DNA of 64,000 nt from Lewinellaceae bacterium (GTDB lineage: Bacteria; Bacteroidota; Bacteroidia; Chitinophagales; Saprospiraceae): positions 16,318 to 80,317 of the forward strand of contig JADJUJ010000011.1 in the NCBI GenBank assembly GCA_016710765.1, read 5' to 3'. The position numbers were made by a program, and so were the translations under genes. Under the pieces are notes generated by a model. That model saw only the letters and a program-made list of their open reading frames with translations. It was not told where the DNA came from and made no database searches. Numbering within the stretch: position 1 is the stretch's first letter; each line of letters starts with the position of its first letter. Positions 1-11,394 of the stretch are shown in pieces.

Positions 1-1202
1 AATACCATTCCTCAAAATACCAGCGCACTGGAATTTCTGATCCATTATTTGCCTGGAAAAGGCAACAGTCCGCTTTACTTGGGTTCTGGAATACCACAAA
101 CGATGTTTGGCTCCCTGATGTCGAACCTGTCCAATACCGGCCTTGCGTTTCGGTATAGTGCCGCCAGTTTTGACAACCTCGCAGTGTTGCGCCGCAACTA
201 TGAGCAGCGGTTTTTGAAGGACTATTTGTTGGTCAATCTTGAGCCCGACAACAGTGCCGACATTGTGGCGGAAATGAACAGTAATTATTTACCCTCCTTT
301 ATTAGGCTTTTTCAACACTATGAGGCATCCGGAGAATCGGCTCAGGTTGATTTTTTGCGCACGATAATTTTGTCAGTGGCCGAAAAATCGGATCGCAAGG
401 AAGATGTACTGGCTTATTTGGGTGAACCTGTGCGCAGTACCCTGGTGTCGGGGTTCAATGTCCGCGATCTGGACAAATCCATGAAAAAGGTAAGCGCCAG
501 ACTGTATGCCGACGAATCTGAGTTGTCCAATCAGCAATACGAACAGTTTTTATTGGACTTGGTACGCAACAAGGAATACAGTAAAATTGATTTTTGCAAA
601 AATGAACGCACCGACTGGCGCGGTTTGTTGCCAGCGGAAGCCCGTGACCTGCCAGCGGAAGATCTTTTTGCGCATGGCAGTCCTGATGAACCGGATAAAC
701 CCGTTGAGAACATCAGTTACGAAGCAGCGCGGCAGTATTGCGCCTGGATCACGGAGGTGTACAACAATTCCAGCGATAAAAAGAAGCAATTCAAAAGGTA
801 CGGTTCCGTTTGCCTACTGAGGCAGAATGGAAACTTGCAGCCCGGGGGAATCAGCCAGAATCTTCGGATTATAGTTGGGGTGGTGGATTTGTGCGCAACA
901 GCAAGGGCTGCTACCTGGGAAATTTCAAGGTGGACCAGTTGGAAAAAGGTAAACCCCTGGCAACTTGTCTGTCGAGTGATGGCGGTGCTTTTCCGGTAGG
1001 GGTTAATACTTATTTTCCCAACAGTTTTGGGCTGTACAATGTACATGGAAATGTGGCCGAGATGATCAATGAAAAAGGCTTTGCGATGGGAGGGAGTTGG
1101 AGAGATGCACCGCTAGATTGTACCTTAAACGCTAAACAGTCATTCCAGGCACCCGCTCCGCATATCGGCTTTCGCGTTTTCATGGAAGTAATTGAAGGAA
1201 TA
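1..1202 (+). CDS. FGE/SUMF1-domain protein, 5'-partial and frameshifted
   Basis: The frame is open from base 1, so the true start lies upstream. The first ~150 residues are not recognised. From about 490 the protein is a formylglycine-generating-enzyme fold: an ADESELSNQQYEQFL strand, then a Trp-rich segment (YSWGG), LYNVHGNVAEM, GGSWRD and the terminal GFRVFMEV. In Bacteroidota such domains occur in true sulfatase activators and in non-catalytic lipoproteins such as GldJ/GldK; the role here is unknown. Reading must shift at the A run 793-796: adding one A restores the expected RFRLPTEAEW segment, so a one-base deletion is inferred. No stop separates this domain from the sigma factor that follows. 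A TAA at 1201-1203 lies in another frame and would end the protein if there were one more indel. Confidence 0.75.
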
Positions 1203-1781
1203 AAAACGAAAAAAGTGCTGTTTCGAACACCCAATTATTCGAGCCTTTCCGATGAGGATCTTCTGCGCCACATTACCCGTGGGGCAGAAGATGCTTTTTC
1301 AGAACTGTACCGACGGTATGGGGTCAGAATGCACCGTTTTTTCTGCCGGATGCGGCGCAACGAGACGGTGCGTGCCGATGATTTTACCCAGGAACTTTTC
1401 TTGAAAATCATCGAAAAACCCGAGGCATTCGACCCTAACCGTCGCTTTTCCAGCTGGATTTATACCGTTGCTGGCAATATGTGCAAAAATGAGTACCGTC
1501 GGCAGGAAAGCCGGCCTACCACAAGCCAGTTGCCCGAAATGCCCCATCATGCCGCGCTCCCCGAGCGGCTGGATCACTTGCTGTTCAGCAGCAAACTGGA
1601 ACTGGCCCTGGAAGACCTGAATCCCGACCAGCGCCAGTGTTTTCTTTTGCGCTATCAGGAAGATTGCACCATGCGGGAAATAGCGGAAATCATGGACTGC
1701 CCGGAAGGTACTGTCCGATCCCGACTTTTTTACGCCTTACGCCAGCTGGCCGAACAACTCAAAATTTTTCAAATTGTCTGA
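1182..1781 (+). CDS. ECF-type RNA polymerase sigma factor
   Basis: Sigma-70 region 2 is clear (DDFTQELFLKI, then RRFSSWIYTVAGNMCKNEYRR), as is region 4 with its helix-turn-helix (LNPDQRQCFLLRY, MREIAEIMDCPEGTVRSRL). From ATG 1182 it is 199 aa, the usual ECF size. The start is uncertain: ATG 1182 lies inside the last codons of the upstream FGE domain and is in the same open frame; GTG 1215 is an alternative, and ACG 1206 would give the typical start M-K-K-V-L-F if it were ATG. The stop at 1779-1781 is one base from the next gene, which encodes a one-pass membrane protein of anti-sigma type, so the pair probably responds to an envelope signal. Family assignment is firm; the regulon is unknown. 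Confidence 0.87.
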   Translation: MEVIEGIKTKKVLFRTPNYSSLSDEDLLRHITRGAEDAFSELYRRYGVRMHRFFCRMRRNETVRADDFTQELFLKIIEKPEAFDPNRRFSSWIYTVAGNMCKNEYRRQESRPTTSQLPEMPHHAALPERLDHLLFSSKLELALEDLNPDQRQCFLLRYQEDCTMREIAEIMDCPEGTVRSRLFYALRQLAEQLKIFQIV

Positions 1782-1782
1782 T

Positions 1783-2400
1783 ATGTATTTGCTGCATCCC
1801 GAACTGGAATTATTGCTCCGCGAAAAGAACTTCGAGGACCTGTCCAACGCTGATCAAAGCCTGGTTTTACAGCATATTTCTGAACAAGATTACCGCCAAT
1901 ACCGGGAAATTCTTCTGCAGGCTGCCGGTGTGGGCAGGGCTGCAGGCCCCTCGCCTGCAGTGGCACGCCGCCTGCAAGCGGCGATGAAGGCTCGAAGCAA
2001 ATCCAAAATGCCGCTGCGGCATACGCTGAGTGCTCCTGTCCCGGTTTGGCTAGCAGCGGCCTTTGCCTTACTTCTGCTGGGTGTGATGCAACTGTGGCAG
2101 CTGCGCCAGAACAGCAACGCTGCGCCGGTAGTGGCCTATGTTTCGGATACGGTACAAATAACCACAATTCTGCGCGACACCATTTTTATGGCCAATCCGG
2201 TGCCAGCAGCCATCATTGTTCAAAAAATCACAGATACCATAACCCTTTTTCAGGCGCCCCCCGAAACGGCGCAGCCGATTGCAATGCTGCATCCAGACTC
2301 GGTAGAGAAATCCTGGTCTGGGCAAGTGCCCCGTGAAAACCAGGGCTATTCGCTGCGCGACGACTCGGTTTACTTGAAACTCTTGCGTACCGTGCGATGA
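1783..2400 (+). CDS. Putative anti-sigma factor, single-pass membrane protein
   Basis: 205 aa. The start is ATG 1783, one base after the sigma-factor stop; a TTG nine bases upstream would overlap the sigma gene. An N-terminal ~75-residue charged region (cytoplasmic by inference) is followed by one hydrophobic segment around residues 84-105 (VPVWLAAAFALLLLGVM). A ~100-residue extracytoplasmic part has Thr/Ile-rich stretches (DTVQITTILRDT, KITDTITLF). I recognise no named domain; the anti-sigma call rests on position next to the ECF factor and on topology. It could also be an unrelated membrane protein of the same operon. No frameshift is seen. Only 36 bases separate it from the helicase, with no clear terminator. 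Confidence 0.6.
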   Translation: MYLLHPELELLLREKNFEDLSNADQSLVLQHISEQDYRQYREILLQAAGVGRAAGPSPAVARRLQAAMKARSKSKMPLRHTLSAPVPVWLAAAFALLLLGVMQLWQLRQNSNAAPVVAYVSDTVQITTILRDTIFMANPVPAAIIVQKITDTITLFQAPPETAQPIAMLHPDSVEKSWSGQVPRENQGYSLRDDSVYLKLLRTVR

Positions 2401-2436
2401 GCGCAGGGTAAGAAACTGTATCTTGGCGGCCATATT

Positions 2437-4486
2437 ATGGCTACCCCGGAACATCCTTATTTTTCGCGGCTCCAGGAACTCCTGCAAATGGAGTTGGAGG
2501 AAGACCGCCGTGTTTTTTTGCAGTCTGTTCGAGAACGCCCGCTGTCTGAGCGCGTAACAGAAGGGTTTAGTTGGTACCCGCTCCAGGTGCTTCAAACCGG
2601 TTTTTCCCTTGGCGAAAAAGCCTATGTAGTAGTAGAGCGCACAACCCGGCTCAACGAACCGCATCAATTGCGCGCTGGCCAATCGGTCAGTTTGTTTACC
2701 CAGGCGCCGCATGTTACCCATCCCGACAAACAGGGTATCATCCACTTTGTGGAGCGGAATAAAATGAAAATCATTCTCAATGCCCGCGATGTGCCCGATT
2801 GGCTGAACCTGGGACAGCTTGGGGTGGATTTGATGTTCGACGACCGCAGTTACCGGGAAATGCAAAAGGCACTTGAAAAGTTGATGGCCGCTAAGGGCGA
2901 TCGGCTGGCGGAACTGCGCCGCTTGTTTAGTCCGCCATCTTTGGAAAAAGGAGCCCAGCGGGTGCTGCCTCGCTTTACGGCAGCAGTGTCTGCGCCGCCC
3001 GAAGTGCCTTTGGAAGAGGATGCTTTTGGAAATAAGGAAAGCAGAGAAGGGGCTGCGAATGCCATTCAGGAGTTGAACCTTTCCCAGCAAAATGCCATTC
3101 AGCACATGTTGACTGCACTGGATGTATCGGTTATGCATGGCCCTCCGGGCACGGGCAAAACCACCACACTCGTAGAGGCCATCCGGTTGATGTGTAAGCA
3201 GGAAAATACCGTGCTGGTAACGGCGCCCAGCAATACTGCTGCTGATTTATTGACAGAACGATTGGCAGCAAGGGGGGCTTCAGGTAGTGCGGATTGGCAA
3301 CATAAGTCGGGTGGATGATAGTGTGGTAAGTCATACCCTGGAGGACTTGCTGACAACTCATCCGGAAAGCAAAAATTTAAAGAAAGTCAAAATACAAGCT
3401 GCGGAATACCGGCGGCAGTCACGGCAGTTCAAACGCAATTTTGGCCATGAGGAGCGGCGGGAAAGAGCCCATTTGAAGTTGCAGGCGAAGGAGTTGGAGT
3501 CTTGGGCCATCACCCTGGAAAACCGAATGATCGATGAGATCATCAGCTCGGCACAGGCGATTACCTGCACGCTGGTAGGTGCAGCGCATCCGGTGCTGGA
3601 ACCCTATCGTTTTCGCACCTGTGTCATTGATGAGGCTGCGCAGGCTCTGGAGCCTGCTTGCTGGATACCCATCAGCAAGTGCAGCAGGGTGATACTGGCA
3701 GGCGATCCATTTCAGTTGCCCCCGACAGTCAAGAGTTTGGAAGCCTCGCGAAACGGGCTCTCCCATACCCTGATTGAGCGTTGTCTCGAGTTGTTTCCCG
3801 AACAAATTCAATTGCTTAACCTGCAGTACCGGATGCACGAGGCTATCATGGGTTTTTCCAATGCCTATTTTTACAAAGGCGCCCTGCAGGCCGCTAAGGG
3901 GGTGGCAGGGCGCCGGCTGTTTACACTGGGCGCGGCAGGAACGGATATTACGGTGTTTGAACCGGTGGTATTCATTGACACGGCGGGCTGCGATTTTGAA
4001 GAAAAGACAGGGGAGGGCAACCAGCGCAAACCAAGCCGAAGCAACCCGGATGAGGCCGTTTTAATCCGGGAGCACTTGTTGCAACTGCTGGCTCATTTTC
4101 CCGGCGGGCGTTATCCCAGTATTGGCATCCTGTCGCCCTACCGGGGGCAGGTTGATTACCTGAATACACTGTTGCTGGACGATCCGGATCTGGGGCCAAT
4201 ACTGCAGGCAGAAAAAGGCAATGGAGGTGTGATCAATACCATTGATGGCTTTCAAGGGCAGGAGCGTGATGTTATTTACATCAGTTTGGTGCGCTCCAAT
4301 GCCAAAAATGAAATTGGCTTTCTCAGCGATTACCGGCGCATGAATGTTGCCATGACCCGTGCCAGGATGCTTCTGGTGGTGGTGGGTGACAGCGCCACAA
4401 TTGGGAAAAATAAATTCTACGAATCCTTTCTAGACTACTGCGCTACCAACGGGCGGTACGATACTGCCTGGGCATACATGAAATAG
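2437..4486 (+). CDS. SF1 DNA/RNA helicase, IGHMBP2/Upf1-like (frameshifted)
   Basis: Corrected length 682 aa. After a ~200-residue N-terminal region of the SMUBP-2 type come a Q motif (LNLSQQNAI), Walker A GPPGTGKTT at about 235-242, the Ser/Asn-rich motif TAPSNTAAD, Walker B VIDEAAQALEP, GDPFQLPPTV, LQYRMHEAIM, TIDGFQGQERDV and MNVAMTRAR, which is the complete motif set of an SF1B helicase. Members of this family unwind nucleic acid 5'-3' with ATP; the cellular role in Bacteroidota is not defined. The frame breaks at the G run 3272-3277: removing one G joins the halves smoothly (RGLQVVRIGNIS), so a one-base insertion error is inferred. It is convergent with fusA across a shared terminator. 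Confidence 0.87.
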
Positions 4487-4513
4487 GTAACGCCCTTCGG
4501 AAACGGACAAAAA

Positions 4514-4548
4514 AAATCCCGACAACACCTTCTGTATTGCCGGGATTT
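4514..4548. terminator. Bidirectional Rho-independent terminator between helicase and fusA
   Basis: Perfect arms AAATCCCG (4514-4521) and CGGGATTT (4541-4548), extended by CAA/TTG pairs across a one-base bulge, enclose a short loop. An A run (4509-4516) precedes the left arm, giving a U tract for minus-strand transcripts leaving fusA. It lies between two convergent stop codons. Confidence 0.7.
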
Positions 4549-4567
4549 GTATGATTCGGACAAGAAA

Positions 4568-6690
<2,123 letters not shown>

Positions 6691-6735
6691 GACGTTTATA
6701 AACTTAAGTTGTGATGAGTGATGTTTTTCAAAAAT

Positions 6736-6767
6736 TTTGCCATGAAAATGAAATTTACCATGGCAAA
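6736..6767. repeat. Inverted repeat in the fusA 5' leader
   Basis: A perfect 9-base inverted repeat, TTTGCCATG (6736-6744) and CATGGCAAA (6759-6767), separated by a 14-base AT-rich loop, 46 bases upstream of the fusA start. It could fold in the leader RNA or be a protein site; no T tract supports a terminator. It might be chance in an AT-rich leader. Confidence 0.35.
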
Positions 6768-6859
6768 GAAGGATATTTGGTAGTATAAGGTATCGGGTTT
6801 GAAATGTTTTGGAGAATATCCAAAGGGTTGCAAAATCCTAAGCCTTTTAAAAACCGATA

Positions 6860-6915
6860 CCGCCGATGATTACCGGGTGCTTGGCCGAAGCGCAATCACC
6901 GGGTAATTTCGGCGG
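6860..6915 (-). terminator. Large hairpin downstream of rpsG (terminator or attenuator)
   Basis: On the minus strand a ~19-base imperfect stem starts 26 bases after the rpsG stop: CCGCCGAAATTACCCGGTG against CACCCGGTAATCATCGGCGG, with an internal loop and one C-C mismatch. The apical part contains a C(UUCG)G tetraloop sequence. A T run (GGTTTTTAAAA) follows a few bases later. It could reduce read-through into fusA or stabilise the rpsL-rpsG message. The stem is seen directly; termination is inferred. Confidence 0.55.
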
Positions 6916-6941
6916 TACAGGATGTTTTTACCGCGGGTTGA

Positions 6942-7409
6942 TTACGCTCTGAAGTGAGCAAAAGCGCGGTTGGCTTCTGCCATTTTGTGCGTGTCTTCGC
7001 GTTTTTTAACAGCGCTGCCTTCGCCTTTGCTAGCAGCAACAATTTCAGCAGCCAGTTTCTCAGCCATACCCTTGCCACTACGGGCGCGGGCATATTTGAT
7101 CATCCATTTGATGCCGATGGAAATTTTCCGGTTGGCAGGGAGTTCTGTTGGGATCTGGAAGGTAGAACCACCCACACGGCGGGAGCGAACCTCCACCTGG
7201 GGCATTACGTTGTTAAGGGCTTTTTTCCAGACTTGCAACTCGTCCTCGTCGGTGCGGCTTTTTACAATGTCAAGTGCATCGTAAAAAATCGTGTACGCAA
7301 CGCTCTTCTTGCCTTCCCACATCAGGTTGTTCACGAAACGAGTTACCATCGTGTCGCTGTAACGCGGATCCGGAGCCAATACTCGAGGTTTCGGTTTGTG
7401 CTTACGCAT
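6942..7409 (-). CDS. rpsG: 30S ribosomal protein S7
   Basis: 155 aa, normal for S7, which nucleates assembly of the 30S head and binds the 3' domain of 16S rRNA. Recognised by MRKHKPKPR, the DPRYSDTMVTRFVNNLM segment, the RRVGGSTFQIP motif and the C-terminal EDTHKMAEANRAFAHFR. Start ATG is 7407-7409. It sits 80 bases downstream of rpsL in the str operon, and a strong hairpin follows. No lesion. Confidence 0.98.
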   Translation of the reverse strand: MRKHKPKPRVLAPDPRYSDTMVTRFVNNLMWEGKKSVAYTIFYDALDIVKSRTDEDELQVWKKALNNVMPQVEVRSRRVGGSTFQIPTELPANRKISIGIKWMIKYARARSGKGMAEKLAAEIVAASKGEGSAVKKREDTHKMAEANRAFAHFRA

Positions 7410-7489
7410 TGAATAAAAATTTGAGATTTAGATTTGAAACTTGAACGCATAAACCCAGATAGGCAGGGCCATGACATACAAATTTTGAT

Positions 7490-7864
7490 TTATTTCTTCG
7501 GACGCTTGGTGCCGTAGCGGCTGCGGCTCTGCTTGCGGTTGTTTACACCGGCAGTATCCAACGCACCACGTACGATGGTGTAACGTACACCTGGAAGGTC
7601 TTTTACACGACCGCCACGGACGAGTACGATTGAGTGCTCCTGCAGGTTGTGGCCCTCACCTGGGATGTAGGCGATCACCTCAATACCATGCGTCAAACGA
7701 ACCTTGGCTACCTTGCGGAGCGCAGAGTTCGGCTTTTTAGGGGTGGTTGTGTATACACGAGTACAAACGCCGCGGCGTTGCGGGCAAGCGCTGAGAGCAC
7801 GGCTTTTACTTTTGTACTCAACCTTCACGCGGCCCTTGCGGACCATCTGATTAATAGTTGGCAT
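7490..7864 (-). CDS. rpsL: 30S ribosomal protein S12
   Basis: 124 aa, full length. Located at the decoding centre of the 30S subunit. Recognised by MPTINQMVRKGR, TTTPKKPNSALRKVAKVRL and GEGHNLQEHS. The loop lysine of TPKKPNSALRK, where streptomycin-resistance changes usually map, has the wild-type residue. First gene of the str operon; ATG at 7862-7864. Upstream on the minus strand a CATTTTTG site resembles the -7 element TAnnTTTG with one mismatch. Intact. Confidence 0.98.
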   Translation of the reverse strand: MPTINQMVRKGRVKVEYKSKSRALSACPQRRGVCTRVYTTTPKKPNSALRKVAKVRLTHGIEVIAYIPGEGHNLQEHSIVLVRGGRVKDLPGVRYTIVRGALDTAGVNNRKQSRSRYGTKRPKK

Positions 7865-8025
7865 AAATGCGTTACGTCAAAAATGTTATAACCTATTCAA
7901 AATCAATGGAAAAATGGCACAAATGAATTGCCTTCTCCAAAAGCGAACGCAAAGATACTTGCTTTGCCCCTAAATATCCAAGCTGAGTTGGATTATTTTC
8001 AGATATATCTTGCAGGAAATATTTT

Positions 8026-8660
8026 TCAGGCCAGGAGCATTTTTTGCACGACGGGTAAAATGTCCAATTCTGCCGGCTTCAGGATACCCTGGATCCGGAG
8101 CTGCCTGGCGGCTTCAATGTTTTCCGGAAGATCGTCGAAAAAATACTGGCCTCTGGTAAAATGTCGGCATCAGCCAGCATATACGAATAGATTTCTGCAT
8201 CGGGTTTGCGCATGCGGATAAGGTGGGAGTAGTAAACACCGTCAAAATAGCGCTGCTCAAAATCATGGATACCGTGATGGGTTTCCATGTATTCCGCAAT
8301 CCATTGTTCATGGATAGCATTGATGTTGCTGAGTAAAAAGACCCGATAGCGTTGGCGAAGCGCCAGCAGCATGTCGAACCGCGCCTTGGGCATGTCGATA
8401 AAAATGGCGTTCCAGGCGCCGATGACTTCCTGTTCATCCAAGGCTGGTGTGGTTACAGCGCAAAGGTTGTAAACAAACTCTTCCTTGCTCATGCCGCCTG
8501 TTTCAAACAATTCAAATACCCGGCGTTGAAGGAGCGCTTCGCGGGCCGCTGCGGCTTTTTCAACACCCAGTTTTTGTTCAAAAAACCTGGGAATGGCGGG
8601 CAAATCGAGATCGAACAGCACGTTGCCGAAATCGAATATCACATTTTTAATCTCTTGCAC
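8026..8660 (-). CDS. HAD-superfamily hydrolase (frameshifted near the C terminus)
   Basis: Corrected length 211 aa. HAD motif I is DFGNVLFDLD at residues 9-18 with the nucleophilic Asp; motif II Ser/Asn is in VFLLSNINAIHE; motif III Lys is in RKPDAEIY. The final acidic motif (FFDDLPENIEAA) appears only after correcting a one-base deletion in the A run 8138-8143. With that correction the protein runs to a TGA at 8026-8028. The cap type and motifs match the YihX/epoxide-hydrolase-like phosphatases that act on small sugar phosphates; the substrate is not predictable. Start is GTG 8658-8660, the only start codon before motif I. It lies 15 bases downstream of the TPR glycosyltransferase, probably in one transcript. 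Confidence 0.82.
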
Positions 8661-8675
8661 GGAGTGAATTACTTA

Positions 8676-10619
8676 TTATTTTTTTAGGTTGGGGTCGAGT
8701 TGATAAGCGGTATTGAGCCAGGGCGCTGCCAGTTCCGGCCTGCCAGAGTCGCGGTAAGCCGAGCCAATGTAGAAATTCAGGATGGCGCTGTTGGCTTCGT
8801 ATTTCAGGCCTTCCTTCCATTGTTCAATGGCCTGATCGTATTCCTTTCGCATGGCCAACACAGCGCCGAGGTTGCGGCGGGCATCAACGAAACGCGGGTC
8901 GGAGGCTACTGATTTGCGGTAAACGAGTTCGGCGTTTTCCAGATCATTGCGCATAAAATAGATGTATCCCAGGTTGGATAACACACGGGCGTCGTTGGGG
9001 CGGTGCTTGAGCGCACGCTGGTAGTCGGTAAAAGCGCGATCGTAATCCTGCAAGCGGAAATAGGCCAGGCCCCGGCTCCCGTAGGCATCGTGGTATTCCG
9101 GGAACAGTTCGATGGCCTTGTTGTAAGAATCAATACCCTTTTTTACCCAGTTGGGATCGTTTACAGTGCCGCCATTTTTGTCGTCAATGCCGCGTTTGGT
9201 TTCTTCCAGCCCCAGGTGGTAATGCAATTTGGCACAATTGGGTGAGTTGCCTACATCGGCCATGTACAGAGAAAAACTGTCGAACCAGGCCGGGTTTCGC
9301 TGGATGGTTTTTCCACTGTACAGCAGCAGAATGACAACCGCCGCACCCCAAACCATATTGCTGCCTGGCTTTGGAAAAAGTTCGGAACCGCGGAGGTCTA
9401 TCCGGCCTATTTTTGCCAGTAACCAGGCCAGTGCCATGGCAAACCCCAGTGAAGGGTCATAAAGTTCGCGTTCGCCGTAAGAGGTGCCGATTAACATCAG
9501 CACGTTGCTGAAAAGGGAGAATGTCACCAGGTACAAAAGTATGGCATAGGCCAGAAAGTGCTTTTTGGTCATGCCCCACAAGGCCCAGGCACCCATGCCC
9601 ACATACAAGGCAAAACCCAGGAGCGCGCGCCAGTCGCCGAAGCCCACGGGCTTCATTTGGGGATAGCCGAGGTCGCTGACCAGCGGTTGTGGCCAAACAA
9701 GGGCCTGCAGGTACCGGCCACACATCATGAAAGCAGAGGCAAACCGCTCTCCCTGGTTTTTTGCCCCAATGATGAAGTTGTCGAGGATGGAGTACGCCTC
9801 TGGATAGGGTTGAGCAGCCAGTACATTGTGCCGGATTAACAGAAAAATCAGGGCAGGTGCCAGAAACAGGGCAGAGATGCGCAGGTTTTGCCCCAGGCTT
9901 TTATTGGTAAAAAACCAAATGGTTAGTGGAATGACAGCCAGGAAGGTAATGACACTTTCTTTGGTGAAGATGCTCAGGGTATAAGCCAGCACGGCCAGCA
10001 CCAGCCATTTCCGGTTTTCCTGTTCGAAATAACGCCAAATCGCATAAATCGCGCCAATGCTCAACAAAAGCGCAACAATCTCATCTCTGCTCTTGATGTT
10101 ACCCACCACCTCGGTGTGCACCGGATGTGCCATGAAAAACAAGGTAGCCAGGGCTGGCAGGATGGGGGAATAGTCGACCATAACGCGGCGCAGGGTAATC
10201 CAAAGCACCCAGCCTGTCATGGCGTAAAATACGACGTTCAGAAAGTGGCCCAGGAAAGGATTGTCGGGCGCCAATTGCCATTCGATGGCCATCATGGTCA
10301 GGGTGAGCGGACGGTACAGCGAGCCGGGGCTTCCCCAGGCGCCGTAGCGGTATTCGGTGCTGAAAATAGTACCAAGGTTTTTTAAACCACCCTGTACCAC
10401 CCAGTTGTCTTTGATGATGGAGTAATCGTCCAGGCAGTACTGGTGCCCAAAGGTATTGCCATATAAAATGAAACCCATGGCTGCCGCCAGCAATCCTACC
10501 CACCAGAATTGTGCCGAGGGAATGTTGATGGCGCTTGTTGGCTTTGCTTTGGGTTGGGCCGATTGTGAACGAGCTTTGGGTTGTTTGCCTTGAGCCTTGG
10601 GTACATTGCGTTTCGACAT
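8676..10619 (-). CDS. TMTC-like integral membrane glycosyltransferase with TPR repeats
   Basis: 647 aa. A short Lys/Gln-rich N-terminal tail (1-35) is followed by the first membrane helix (WWVGLLAAAMGFILYG) and about ten more up to residue ~440. Just after helix 1 comes the acidic loop HQYCLDDYSIIKDN, typical of the GT-C Asp motif, and later MAHPVHTEVV. The C-terminal ~200 residues form four or more TPRs (e.g. YHDAYGSRGLAYFRLQDY, ARVLSNLGYIYFM). The architecture matches TMTC-type mannosyl transferases. Inference: it glycosylates an envelope or exported protein from a lipid-linked sugar, with the TPRs binding the acceptor. Substrate unknown. Intact. Confidence 0.78.
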   Translation of the reverse strand: MSKRNVPKAQGKQPKARSQSAQPKAKPTSAINIPSAQFWWVGLLAAAMGFILYGNTFGHQYCLDDYSIIKDNWVVQGGLKNLGTIFSTEYRYGAWGSPGSLYRPLTLTMMAIEWQLAPDNPFLGHFLNVVFYAMTGWVLWITLRRVMVDYSPILPALATLFFMAHPVHTEVVGNIKSRDEIVALLLSIGAIYAIWRYFEQENRKWLVLAVLAYTLSIFTKESVITFLAVIPLTIWFFTNKSLGQNLRISALFLAPALIFLLIRHNVLAAQPYPEAYSILDNFIIGAKNQGERFASAFMMCGRYLQALVWPQPLVSDLGYPQMKPVGFGDWRALLGFALYVGMGAWALWGMTKKHFLAYAILLYLVTFSLFSNVLMLIGTSYGERELYDPSLGFAMALAWLLAKIGRIDLRGSELFPKPGSNMVWGAAVVILLLYSGKTIQRNPAWFDSFSLYMADVGNSPNCAKLHYHLGLEETKRGIDDKNGGTVNDPNWVKKGIDSYNKAIELFPEYHDAYGSRGLAYFRLQDYDRAFTDYQRALKHRPNDARVLSNLGYIYFMRNDLENAELVYRKSVASDPRFVDARRNLGAVLAMRKEYDQAIEQWKEGLKYEANSAILNFYIGSAYRDSGRPELAAPWLNTAYQLDPNLKK

Positions 10620-10662
10620 GGTATTTCCTCACTTTATGCCGCGAAAGTAGGGAAAAACTGTG

Positions 10663-11394
10663 CTACCCGTATAATTCAAAATGGATTTGCGTGCGGTCGT
10701 AGCCTAATTTAACCATTAAATTGGCTACAGCCTCATCGATCATGTTGCTCCAGCCGCAGATGTAAAATTGTACGTCGGGGCGTTTTTCAGCGTATTGCTC
10801 CAGATAAACCTGGTGCACATAGCCCTGGTAACCATCCCATTCGGGTTCACGGGAAAGGACAATGTCATACTGAAAGCCTGGCAGGGTCGCTTTAAATCGC
10901 TCCATTTCTTCTTGGTATAAAATGCCATTTTCGTACCGGGTTCCGAAAATAAGGTGGATGTTCTGGTGGGGAAATTTTCGCTGCTGCAAATCGAGTAACA
11001 TGCTGCGGAAAGGAACGATGCCGGTGCCGGTACAGATCATCACGACATCCTGGCCAAGGGCTTCCGGGAGATAGAATGCGCCATCAGGGCCCTTGAAACG
11101 CAAGTTAGATCCTTCCTGTACTTCGTCAAACAAATACCGGGTACCTTCCCCGTCGCCCGAACGAACGATGCACAGTTCCAATGCTGCATTGCCCTCGGGG
11201 TCTGGCGCGCTGGCAATAGAATAGCTGCGCCAGCGCTGCAGCCGCTTGTCGCCTATGGGCAGGTCCAGGGTGATGAATTGTCCGGCGCGAAACGCAAGTC
11301 GCTCGCCATCGGGCATACTCAGCCAAAAACGCCGCACGTCGGGGGCATAATATTCTATTCTGGAAACGGTGGCATTGTACCAAAGGGTAGGCAT
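10663..11394 (-). CDS. Ferredoxin--NADP reductase-like FAD/NAD(P)-binding oxidoreductase
   Basis: 243 aa. FNR-type fold: an FAD-binding beta-barrel with the RWRSYSIAS motif (about 54-62), followed by a nucleotide-binding domain with MICTGTGIVPFRSM (about 120-133) and the C-terminal YICGWSNMID segment. It transfers electrons between NAD(P)H and a one-electron carrier such as ferredoxin or flavodoxin. The partner is unknown, and no [2Fe-2S] domain is fused. It is 43 bases upstream of the glycosyltransferase on the same strand. Its own upstream region is the odd GC-rich gap at 11395-11789. Start ATG 11392-11394. Intact. Confidence 0.85.
   Translation of the reverse strand: MPTLWYNATVSRIEYYAPDVRRFWLSMPDGERLAFRAGQFITLDLPIGDKRLQRWRSYSIASAPDPEGNAALELCIVRSGDGEGTRYLFDEVQEGSNLRFKGPDGAFYLPEALGQDVVMICTGTGIVPFRSMLLDLQQRKFPHQNIHLIFGTRYENGILYQEEMERFKATLPGFQYDIVLSREPEWDGYQGYVHQVYLEQYAEKRPDVQFYICGWSNMIDEAVANLMVKLGYDRTQIHFELYG

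Noticed and set aside
3272..3277. Programmed ribosomal frameshift in the helicase (G6 run)
   Set aside because: Not a classical slippery heptamer with downstream structure, and similar one-base errors occur at runs throughout the window.
3735..4486. Type of helicase as a phage-defence enzyme
   Set aside because: IGHMBP2-like helicases appear in some defence systems, but no nuclease, methylase or other defence gene is adjacent; neighbours are sigma/anti-sigma genes and the str operon.
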